Assembly: GCA_905373605.1 (NCBI GenBank)
Contig: CAJPTO010000025.1
Location: 1 to 21,875 of the forward strand
Direction: 5' to 3'
Source of the DNA: an uncultured Prevotella sp.
GTDB lineage: Bacteria; Bacteroidota; Bacteroidia; Bacteroidales; Bacteroidaceae
DNA: 21,875 bases
The notes below the pieces were generated by a model, which was given only the letters and a program-made list of their open reading frames with translations, made no database searches and was not told the DNA's origin. Positions 14,578 through 21,875 of the stretch are shown piece after piece. Numbering within the stretch: position 1 is the first letter of the stretch; every line of letters starts with the position of its first letter. The position numbers and the translations under genes are program-made.

Positions 14578-16623
14578 TTAGTTGTCAAGATTGATTGTGA
14601 TGCGGCATAATTCTTTAGCCAAGATTTCTTCAGTTCCCAGAAGCTTAATTCTCCTTTTATTGTTTTCGTCTTTATACACTTTAGAAACTTCATAGCAGAT
14701 GACATCTTCCGAATCAAATGTAGTGATACTAATACATTCTTGATTGAAGTTGTCAATGTGGCAAGTCTGTCTCGGCAATGTAACAATAGACTTGATGATG
14801 TACGAAATGGAAATTTTATCTACTTGTTCCGTATCTCCAGAAATGTCCAGTGAGATTTCTTTTGTAGTCAGTGAGTCGTCAATGACAATCGCATAATCCT
14901 GCAAGAGATAAGGCGGGTACTTGAGGGCAGGCATTCCTTTCTCTTTGAAATAAAAGACTTTCGAAACCCAAACATTCATGTCTTCGGAGTCTGTTCCACG
15001 TACAATATACCTATTTTCGTTGTTTTCTTCATTTAATAAGATGCGTTTATTCCTCACAACCACTTTACCTGTTGCATCTTCGACATCAATCACGACTTCA
15101 ACTTTATCAAAAACACTAAAATCGACACGCCCTATCATCATGGGAATGTTCTTATATGACGAATAGGAATTTGGAATGATGGATATGCTATTGCTGTAAG
15201 ACAAAATTGGGCGTGAGACAATCTCTTTGGGTGTGTAACAATTTCTAATGGCACACGAATATATTAAGCGCAATTGATAATAGAAACCTCCATCATCATT
15301 TTCATCGCACGCCCATGAAATTCGGCGGTCGTCAACTCTTTCAAAAGCAGTGAATGTGAAATCTCCTAGCGGCTTAGCCTTATCTGGGAGTGCAAAGCAA
15401 TTGGCAGGCATATTTGAATTTATGCCATCCTTGTGTTTCCATATTACGATTTCTGCACACTCTAAATCACTATCCTCTTTTTCAAAGTCGTAGAACAGCC
15501 TAACGTTAACGCTTTTCGTAACCCAATTTGTTCCTAGTACAACTGTTTTCACATATTTGTCGAAATGATTGGCGATAGCGTTCCCCTCGTCCAGTATTAT
15601 AGCTTGTGGACTGTGGTGACGGATAACAGCAGACCGTTCTGAGTAATCTACTTGTATCACCCGTTCCTCGCTAATGACTTGTTTGTTAAACTTAAAACTG
15701 AGTCCCAATTTAACAGGGCTAATTATGCCAATTACTTTTGATAGTGCATTAATCTTTTCTGGTGAATCCGTTTGGGTTGTTATAGGACTGAAAAGTTCTT
15801 GCAACACCTTCTCTTTGAATTCGTTCACTAACTTGTCTTCCTCTTTTCTCTCTTCATCAGAGGTCAATTGTGAGATGTGTTCAATCTTAATGTCGCCATT
15901 TTTAACCATCTCCTGTGTAAGCCATTCAAACTGTGTATGTAGGTCGAGATGTACTTGTTTTATAGGCAATTCAAGATCAAAGCCAAGATTTTTTTTCACC
16001 GTTTCTTGGCAACGCCTTAAGTTTGCAGACATTTTCAAGTCGAAAGCAGGGCGTATTCCAGCAAAAGACAAGTCGTAGACCACAGCTACGGAACATCCCT
16101 GTCCGCTCTTAATTGCAGAATAGATCAATTCAGTGCCCATCCTATCATAGTGTACACTGAAGATGCTTTTAAGATCTTTTGTTAATGAAGGTCTTTGGGA
16201 ACTGACGATTGTTTTTACTATTTCGTTGGTCTTTCCTTTGTCAAACGAAGATTCGCCAAGCGTAATGAGATGTACGTTTCCATCAGTCCATAAAGGTGGA
16301 GTAGGCTTTGCTTGAGATGGAATAGACGAATGGTCTTTTCTCAAAGCAGCAAATGCCTTTTCCAACCTTTGGGGACTCACGGTGCAATTAACACTAAGTT
16401 GAAGGAACGACCCAGCTGTTTTCTCTAGATCGTACTCAGATGCGGAATCAACCAACTTGTTTTCATAGTAAACTTGAAGAGCAAGTTCATATCCTTTTTC
16501 TTCATCGTTTTTTGTGGCAAGTTTGATTTCGTTGGGAAAATAGTAAACAATATTATTGTCCTTATGATCTCCATAGAAAGTTATACCTTCGTAATTACCG
16601 AATGACATTGATAAATCCAGCAT
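14578..16623 (-). CDS. Large uncharacterised protein, paralogue 3 of 3
   Basis: Not recognised. About 681 aa (685 if the ATG at 16635 is used). I prefer 16623: GGAAG lies 5 bases before that ATG, and MLDLSMSFGNYEGITFYGD then lines up with the start of paralogue 2 (MLNLHPPYLDVGNIRIYTD). Shared blocks from that start: YYFPNEIKLA (27-36), SFLQLSVNCTVS (72-83), DGNVHLITLGESS (about 114-126), and VAVVYDLSFAGIRPAFDLKM (about 179-198), then a charged helical stretch with DEERKEEDKLVNEFKEKVLQ. The second half is beta-rich. No signal peptide, membrane span or catalytic motif is visible. It follows paralogue 2 after about 170 bp and is the most divergent and shortest of the set. AT-rich relative to the left half of the window. 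Confidence 0.75.
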   Translation of the reverse strand: MLDLSMSFGNYEGITFYGDHKDNNIVYYFPNEIKLATKNDEEKGYELALQVYYENKLVDSASEYDLEKTAGSFLQLSVNCTVSPQRLEKAFAALRKDHSSIPSQAKPTPPLWTDGNVHLITLGESSFDKGKTNEIVKTIVSSQRPSLTKDLKSIFSVHYDRMGTELIYSAIKSGQGCSVAVVYDLSFAGIRPAFDLKMSANLRRCQETVKKNLGFDLELPIKQVHLDLHTQFEWLTQEMVKNGDIKIEHISQLTSDEERKEEDKLVNEFKEKVLQELFSPITTQTDSPEKINALSKVIGIISPVKLGLSFKFNKQVISEERVIQVDYSERSAVIRHHSPQAIILDEGNAIANHFDKYVKTVVLGTNWVTKSVNVRLFYDFEKEDSDLECAEIVIWKHKDGINSNMPANCFALPDKAKPLGDFTFTAFERVDDRRISWACDENDDGGFYYQLRLIYSCAIRNCYTPKEIVSRPILSYSNSISIIPNSYSSYKNIPMMIGRVDFSVFDKVEVVIDVEDATGKVVVRNKRILLNEENNENRYIVRGTDSEDMNVWVSKVFYFKEKGMPALKYPPYLLQDYAIVIDDSLTTKEISLDISGDTEQVDKISISYIIKSIVTLPRQTCHIDNFNQECISITTFDSEDVICYEVSKVYKDENNKRRIKLLGTEEILAKELCRITINLDN

Positions 16624-16795
16624 CGTTTCTTCCATTTATAGTGTGTATATTCCTAAGGTCTTTGCCATACATCAATACATGTTCCTTGTATTGCTTTTGG
16701 CATTTCCCTTATTTGCCATTGTCGCTTCTTTTGTTGTTTCTTACTGTAAGCAACAAATCTTTCAAGCCAACTTCTAGAATTCACTAATGAACAAT

Positions 16796-19048
16796 TTAGT
16801 TATCCTTAAATTCCAGCAGCAGTTCGTCACAGTCATCAAGGGTTTTCTTTTTTTGAAAAATTTCTCTTCCATCCTCATCCTTTGCGGTAAACTTGTAATA
16901 GTATGCTTTAGTTTCACCCTTTTTCCAAGGATATTTAAATTCCGTGACACGACCATTGATAATAAATTGATCAAGTTTTGGTGTGTTGTTTTCAGGGAAC
17001 AAAGACACTTTTAACTTGGCTATGTGGAGATTAGTGAAGTCGGAAGGATTTTTCAATCCCACTTTTACTGTGCGTTCCGGCTTAAGGCTGCCGACATCAA
17101 TCACCACGTAACTCTCGTTTTGTACTTGATTCCATCCACCTTCCGTCTTGCTGCCATCACGATGGTAAACATGATAGTAGTATTCGAAAGTCCATTTGGA
17201 AGTTTCCAAGCTGCATGATGCTTTAAGAACATCAGAAGTGTGGCTACCATCAAAGCGGAAGTGATTAACTATGGGCTCTTCTTGTAAAGGATCATTTATG
17301 CGTGTCTGCAGTATAACCCGCTCAATGGTTCCCCAATCTGCCACGCAGTCCAAATCAACTTGCCATTTGCTCTCGAAAGGATTGGGAACAAGTAAAATCG
17401 AATTCTTTTGTGGCTGGGTGATATTCAACACTAAGTCTTTAGCATTGGGAACGACATAGGTGAAATCAATCGTATAACTCAAGTTCAAGTTCCGTTCAGC
17501 AATGATGGACAATTTCTTATGGTCTGCGTTTTGTTCGTCAAAAGCAAATTCTTTGGATGTAATAACCTTATTGTCATGATTTTCGCAGAGAACATTCACT
17601 TTAGCAATGATTTGTTTGGACTGCTCAAATATGGTGAGGTCTGGCAAGTTCAGGTCGATTTCGAAATTCTTGTAATAATCAGCCGGATTGATGTAGATGT
17701 AATTACTCTCCGTAGCACACACTTTGGTTACCAACGGATTTGGCAATAGCCCGGGTATTGCGTCCAAATAGATATGCGACCAATATTCATAAGCATATTT
17801 TTTCTTTTTGTAGCGTGTGTATGTGAAGCTCTTGGACATCTTGTCTGCCTGACCGTCCGCGTCGAAAGCGAGTGTCTCGGGTTCTTTTACCTGCATGTTC
17901 GTACTGGTGTCGATAACGCGGCAATAGGTAACAACAGATTTGATGAAGTTGCCCTCAAAGGTATTGGCAGCCAATTTCACTGTAATCGTCTGTCCCTTCA
18001 CTTCCAGTTCGTCTAAGAGCACCCAAGAGAGGCAGTCCTTGAGATTAAGGTTTGCACTGTCGATCATCTCTTTGATTTGCCCTTGCGGACTTATTGGGAA
18101 CGTCTTCGCATTTTTTTGTTGCAGGTTTACTTCAAAGCTAGTCAGTTGAGTCTCATTCACATCCTTTCTGGAATAGCTGTAATTGGGGATAATTGTTTTG
18201 AGAATGCCACCGATAGTACCAGCAATGCCCTCAACAACATTTGATGCACTTGTCTTGTTAGAGAGAATGTCTACTTTGTTGAAGAACCTTTTCACCACTT
18301 CGGTTTTCAATTCGTTCATCAACGTTTTCATTGCTTCGGCCTTAATGTCTGGATCCTGTTCTTCTACACGGATTGTCAAAACGCGCGTGTCAGCCAACTC
18401 ATTGATGATTTTATCAATGTCCTTGTTGTAAACCAGAAAGTTCTTTTTTGTGCTTTTCCTAACATGATGGTAAACCATAGCCATGTCTGCCTTCATGTAG
18501 GCATTAAAGACAGGAGTGATGCCTAGCACTTCCAGTTCATAGTAGATAGAGGCCACCACTTCATTGCTGCTGAGAGCAGCGACAAGCCGTTTGGCATCCT
18601 CACCCGTAGTTCTCACGGCTAACGAAACTCTATTTGTACCTATCATTGAAGGACTAAACCCCGAGCTGACAAACCATTTCTTGGAATCGGAAGTGTCGCT
18701 GGATTGTGCCATGATGAAATTGACGGTTCCTTTGTGTAGCGGGGCGGGCGACAACGTCTTGGCTTTTTGTTTGAAGTTGCTTTGTATAGCCTTTTTTACG
18801 GCATCTATCTCTTCATCGGTGACACTTAAGTCCACATCGATGCTCATGGCAGTTTCCAAAATGCTATCATTGTCTTTTCCAACTCCAGATTCTGGCACAA
18901 CAGCATAAATGGAAATGGCAGGCTTGCCATTGTCACCTAAAGCTATTCTTGGCTTTTGTGTGACATAATAGAACGTGTTAGGGTCTGTGTCGTCTGTATA
19001 TATCCTGATGTTGCCAACATCAAGATATGGGGGATGTAGGTTCAGCAT
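16796..19048 (-). CDS. Large uncharacterised protein, paralogue 2 of 3
   Basis: Not recognised. 750 aa, with no signal peptide or membrane span. Blocks shared with its neighbours: FYYVTQKPRIALGDNGKPAI (26-45), MSIDVDLSVTDEE (68-80), HKGTVNFIMAQSS (105-117) and IYYELEVLGITPVFNAYMKA (168-187), followed by a helical segment (near 215-255) and SFEVNLQQ. The last 300 residues show repeated beta-sandwich-like units with spaced Trp and Tyr (VDLDCVADWGTIERVILQTR; WTFEYYYHVYHRDGSKTEGG; YYYKFTAKDEDGREIFQ). The start codon lies 2 bases after the stop of paralogue 1, so the two are translationally coupled or at least co-transcribed. Likely a structural or binding protein, by composition only. Confidence 0.8.
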   Translation of the reverse strand: MLNLHPPYLDVGNIRIYTDDTDPNTFYYVTQKPRIALGDNGKPAISIYAVVPESGVGKDNDSILETAMSIDVDLSVTDEEIDAVKKAIQSNFKQKAKTLSPAPLHKGTVNFIMAQSSDTSDSKKWFVSSGFSPSMIGTNRVSLAVRTTGEDAKRLVAALSSNEVVASIYYELEVLGITPVFNAYMKADMAMVYHHVRKSTKKNFLVYNKDIDKIINELADTRVLTIRVEEQDPDIKAEAMKTLMNELKTEVVKRFFNKVDILSNKTSASNVVEGIAGTIGGILKTIIPNYSYSRKDVNETQLTSFEVNLQQKNAKTFPISPQGQIKEMIDSANLNLKDCLSWVLLDELEVKGQTITVKLAANTFEGNFIKSVVTYCRVIDTSTNMQVKEPETLAFDADGQADKMSKSFTYTRYKKKKYAYEYWSHIYLDAIPGLLPNPLVTKVCATESNYIYINPADYYKNFEIDLNLPDLTIFEQSKQIIAKVNVLCENHDNKVITSKEFAFDEQNADHKKLSIIAERNLNLSYTIDFTYVVPNAKDLVLNITQPQKNSILLVPNPFESKWQVDLDCVADWGTIERVILQTRINDPLQEEPIVNHFRFDGSHTSDVLKASCSLETSKWTFEYYYHVYHRDGSKTEGGWNQVQNESYVVIDVGSLKPERTVKVGLKNPSDFTNLHIAKLKVSLFPENNTPKLDQFIINGRVTEFKYPWKKGETKAYYYKFTAKDEDGREIFQKKKTLDDCDELLLEFKDN

Positions 19049-19050
19049 AC

Positions 19051-21381
19051 TTATTTGTTCTTAGGAGGTGTTAATTGAATGTCTGTCTTTTCGGATTTGC
19101 CCGTAATGGGTGGTAGTTCTGTTCCATCCATGTCTGTAAGGGTAAGCTTCCAATTTAATGTCAACTTTTTATCTTCAGGATAGAACAAGTAAGCCTCTTT
19201 GCTTTCCAGTTCCCTATCTTTCTTAGACAGCGAGAAGACAATAGGTCTGTCCTCATTGTCGGGTGTGGTGATTTCAACGCTGGCACGATAGTATTTTTCA
19301 CCAAGGTGTAGGAGGTCAATTCCGAAAACTCTTATTTGCTTAAGCGGAACAACCAAAGAGGGCGAGTCTTTGTCTCCTTTCATCGTTCCCGATGAAACCA
19401 TGCTGTACTCTTTACTGTTGTATTTGAGTTTGAATTGGAAGGTGTAGTTGTCCTTTATTTCGCCAAGGCTGCAAAGGTCCACTTTGACAGGCTGCCAATC
19501 GTCTTCTTTCGACAATGTAACAGGGAAATAATAATCTCCATAGCGGATATCCCCACTGATTTCCTTCAGGTCCTCGTTCGGCGACAAAGGCAAATCAACC
19601 GTAATGCTCCTACGGTTCTTGAACGGAAAGTCTGCATAGATGGTGGATACTCCATCATCAGCCATATAGAAGGTTTTCTCGGGAAGTGTTATCGGGTCGA
19701 TGTACTTAAAGATATAAGTGACTTTGTAATGAAGCGGCTGGTCTAAAGGAACGCCTAAGTTTCTCTCGAATTTTAACTCTTCATCAAGTTTTGTTGTTAC
19801 AATTTGTTCTGGCCCCATCAGCATTTTACCCTTGCTGTCTTTATACCACAAGTCTACTTGAAAACCAGAAACCTTTAAATCTCCGGGTAGAGAAGCCGCA
19901 TTGGGATGAGCTTTAAAGCCCACATCTATGATGCCAATCCTACCAACATTGACCAATATGTATCCGCCTTCAGCCGTTTGGTTTGGAAGTTGTACACAGT
20001 CATGGTGTCCTTTCAGATAAACATATGGGGTGTACAGCACCTTGCCATTGTCTCGTTTAGGTTTTCTGAAATGCCATACTTGTGCAGGATTGCTCTTCTC
20101 GAACAAGAAAGCTTTTCTTCTGTCTGTTTCGCCCTCGGGAATAGACGGGTACTCACATTCCAACTTCACGGCGTTGACAAACGGTTTCTCCTCCCAAGGC
20201 GCAGACACGCAAAGGGTAATTTCGTTGAAGGCAAACACTTGTTTGGACAAATCGATGGTGGTGACCATCTTTTCCAAATGTTCTTGGGAAACATTTTCGA
20301 AGAATTCGTAAATGGTTGCTTGGGGAGCAATGTTGAACTCAAAGACGGAACTCTCTGAAAAGTTCAACTCAGTAAAGCTTTTGATTTCTTCATTGATGAT
20401 TGTTTCTACTTTATTCTTTCTGTCTTCAGGTGTTAAGGGTTCAATTCTCGTCTTGATGATTTCTTCAATTTTCTTTTGAATGATGCCCATCATCGATTCA
20501 CGAATGCTATTCACGAGATTGTCGTCCATATCAGTGGATAGGCGGTTTACTTCGATATTGATAAATCCCGTGTCGGTTAACAGCTTCGTAATGTCCCTAG
20601 ATTTGACGTTGCCAAGACAACCCTTATCAACATGGTTTACAAAAGAACCAGTCTGTGCTGAAGCTGCATATATCCTGATGTTCAAGGCAGGCATGCACAT
20701 GCGGAGTTTCAAATCAAAGCGAATGCCGATGGCTTTCGTCCTATCCATTATTCCACGGTAGAACACAGCAGCACCCTTAGGGGTAAGACGTAATGCAGTT
20801 GCAGAGTTGTTGTCGCCAAACATGGTAGGCTTTCCTCCACCAGAATGCCATTCCACAAGTTGTCCCTCACCTTGTGGTTCCAAAATATCTACCGTGCCAG
20901 ACGTATAGATGATAGAGCCAAAGGTGACCTCTCCAACTTTTGGAATCGCAGATTGTGCAGCTTGCGCCTCGCCTTCTATGAAACCTTCCATCGCATTACT
21001 TTGCTGGCTCGACGGTCTCAGGTTGGATGGTTTGGTGATAGCAGAGATTAAATTGCCCCTTTTCCTTTCTTTGGCTATAATTTGTTCGTATCGTCTTTGT
21101 TGTATGCCGCTCGACTTGATGCGATTTCTGATTTCTTCCTTTTCGTTTTCGGTGACGCTGAGATTTACATCGAAGTTTACACCGCCACCAGTGAAGCCCG
21201 ATACAGCAGTTTTGTCTTTAGCATCGGCTGCACTCCAAAACTCAGCTCGGAATACAGGCTCGCCCTTTTCATTGGTGCGAACGTGAGGAGTTGTTCTGAT
21301 GCAATAGTATAAATTACAATCCAGATGGTCTGGAAAGACAGATATGTCCTTATATGTAAGGATAATAGGTAAGGTAATCAT
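19051..21381 (-). CDS. Large uncharacterised protein, paralogue 1 of 3
   Basis: Not recognised. 776 aa, first of the three intact genes. Blocks: LYYCIRTTPHVRTNEKGEPV (24-43), GGGVNFDVNLSVTENEKEEI (65-84), EVTFGSIIYTSGTVDIL (151-167), and IGIRFDLKLRMCMPALNIRI (219-238). It carries a charged insert of about 60 residues (90-149) lacking in the other two. A helical region follows (285-335, with IIQKKIEEIIKTRIEP) and then VFEFNIAPQATIYEFF (346-361). The C-terminal third is beta-rich with repeated YGDYYFPVTL / DDWQPVKVDL-type strands. No signal peptide. A TCTATTTG resembling a degraded -7 box lies about 30 bases upstream, but a promoter is not secure. Function unknown; see findings. Confidence 0.8.
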   Translation of the reverse strand: MITLPIILTYKDISVFPDHLDCNLYYCIRTTPHVRTNEKGEPVFRAEFWSAADAKDKTAVSGFTGGGVNFDVNLSVTENEKEEIRNRIKSSGIQQRRYEQIIAKERKRGNLISAITKPSNLRPSSQQSNAMEGFIEGEAQAAQSAIPKVGEVTFGSIIYTSGTVDILEPQGEGQLVEWHSGGGKPTMFGDNNSATALRLTPKGAAVFYRGIMDRTKAIGIRFDLKLRMCMPALNIRIYAASAQTGSFVNHVDKGCLGNVKSRDITKLLTDTGFINIEVNRLSTDMDDNLVNSIRESMMGIIQKKIEEIIKTRIEPLTPEDRKNKVETIINEEIKSFTELNFSESSVFEFNIAPQATIYEFFENVSQEHLEKMVTTIDLSKQVFAFNEITLCVSAPWEEKPFVNAVKLECEYPSIPEGETDRRKAFLFEKSNPAQVWHFRKPKRDNGKVLYTPYVYLKGHHDCVQLPNQTAEGGYILVNVGRIGIIDVGFKAHPNAASLPGDLKVSGFQVDLWYKDSKGKMLMGPEQIVTTKLDEELKFERNLGVPLDQPLHYKVTYIFKYIDPITLPEKTFYMADDGVSTIYADFPFKNRRSITVDLPLSPNEDLKEISGDIRYGDYYFPVTLSKEDDWQPVKVDLCSLGEIKDNYTFQFKLKYNSKEYSMVSSGTMKGDKDSPSLVVPLKQIRVFGIDLLHLGEKYYRASVEITTPDNEDRPIVFSLSKKDRELESKEAYLFYPEDKKLTLNWKLTLTDMDGTELPPITGKSEKTDIQLTPPKNK

Positions 21382-21699
21382 AATAAATAATTTTAATAGT
21401 TAAAGGTCGCAAATAGAGATTGAAGAAATAATACTCGGGGTTGAACGATTTTTTTATAGCCTCAAAGAAATGGTTTTATAACTTCGCTTGCCATCGAGTC
21501 CGCACGTTTTTATCCGTACCAAGCCGCTGGTACTGCGGTTACCAGTCGCTGGAAGTGTGGCTACCTGTCGTTGGTATGGTGGCTACCAGTTGCTGGTAGT
21601 GTGGCTACCAGTCGCTGGTATCCATACCAGCTGGTTGCAAATGCAGCCACATGCAAAGGATGTTTTTTCCAAAATCAATTCTTTTTGGCTATAAGCTCT
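21382..21699. other. AT-rich gap with a tandem repeat array, no gene
   Basis: Between the partial gene at the right edge and paralogue 1. The part next to paralogue 1 (21382-21480) is very AT-rich and may hold a promoter. The centre is the 22-bp array described separately. I see no gene. Confidence 0.6.
21518..21635. repeat. 22-bp tandem repeats, each with an ACCAG/CTGGT inverted core
   Basis: Units start at 21518 (23 bases), 21541, 21563, 21585 and 21607 (partial), consensus ACCAGTCGCTGGTAGTGTGG followed by CT. Each unit holds the small palindrome ACCAG-TCG-CTGGT or a one-base variant. The array ends with the gapless palindrome ACCAGCTGGT (21626-21635). Confidence 0.9.
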
Positions 21700-21875
21700 C
21701 TACAGCAGTTCTTTGATGTCGTCTTCTTTGATATAGAAAGTGTCGTCATCAGCGTAGGTTGCCCATTGCCCGTACGCCGACTTTTCAGGATTGTCCTTCG
21801 TGAGCACAGCAATCCGGTAATCAAATACGCGTGAATAGGAATCTTGGGTCTTCATTGTGGCGTTTAGATTTGGAG
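21700..21875 (-). CDS. 3' end of an unrecognised gene entering from the right edge
   Basis: A minus-strand frame is open from the window edge to a TAG at 21700-21702. From its only internal ATG (21855) it encodes 51 residues, beginning MKTQDSYSRVFDYRIAVLT and ending DDDTFYIKEDDIKELL. The frame stays open upstream of that ATG, so it may be the C-terminus of a longer protein. It is acidic, soluble-looking and not recognised. Same strand as the three paralogues, 318 bp upstream, so it may belong to their locus. Confidence 0.55.
   Translation of the reverse strand, partial: PNLNATMKTQDSYSRVFDYRIAVLTKDNPEKSAYGQWATYADDDTFYIKEDDIKELL

Noticed and set aside
16636..16795. A small gene between paralogues 2 and 3
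   Set aside because: Only very short frames exist; the longest minus-strand ATG frame I could read has 15 codons.

Overview
The window looks like a chromosomal segment from a Bacteroidales bacterium, most likely Prevotella or a close relative. The evidence is the Bacteroidetes-type LptD (about 940 aa), an S16 ribosomal protein with a long Ala/Lys/Glu-rich tail, several promoter boxes of the Bacteroidetes form TAnnTTTG, and little use of Shine-Dalgarno sequences. No rRNA, tRNA, CRISPR array, transposase or integrase gene was found.

Left part (1-8652): a promoter fires leftward out of the window. A lone carboxyltransferase gene of the oxaloacetate decarboxylase alpha / pyruvate carboxylase B type runs on the minus strand and has a complete terminator; its biotin-carrier domain lacks the biotin lysine. 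Divergent to it on the plus strand come lptD (outer-membrane LPS insertion), a Cys/Met-metabolism PLP enzyme 28 bp later, and a PatB/MalY-type C-S lyase. The last two are a plausible transsulfuration pair and are separated by an unusual 9-bp, CTAG-rich tandem array. A NarL/LuxR-type response regulator faces them.

Middle (8653-14485): two repeat-rich intergenic zones flank a stand-alone rpsP. They hold a 53-bp tandem triplication, a dispersed 55-75 bp repeat family, GTTAAG-type repeats and a nested hairpin region. Then comes a co-directional plus-strand housekeeping row: a DUF3298/RsiV-like lipoprotein, rsmG, a glyoxalase-II-like metallo-beta-lactamase-fold hydrolase, ruvC and a small exported protein. 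It ends at a perfect 38-bp palindrome that probably terminates transcription from both sides.

Right part (14578-21875): this is the least explained and visibly more AT-rich section. Three large minus-strand genes (776, 750 and about 681 aa) encode divergent paralogues with the same order of sequence blocks, no signal peptides, and beta-rich C-terminal repeats. They are transcribed in series, with a 2-bp gap between the first two, behind a 22-bp tandem repeat array and the 3' end of a fourth gene that enters from the right edge. I cannot assign a function. The best reading is a multi-subunit, cytoplasm-made assembly of an undescribed family, possibly acquired horizontally. It is the main candidate for a new system here.
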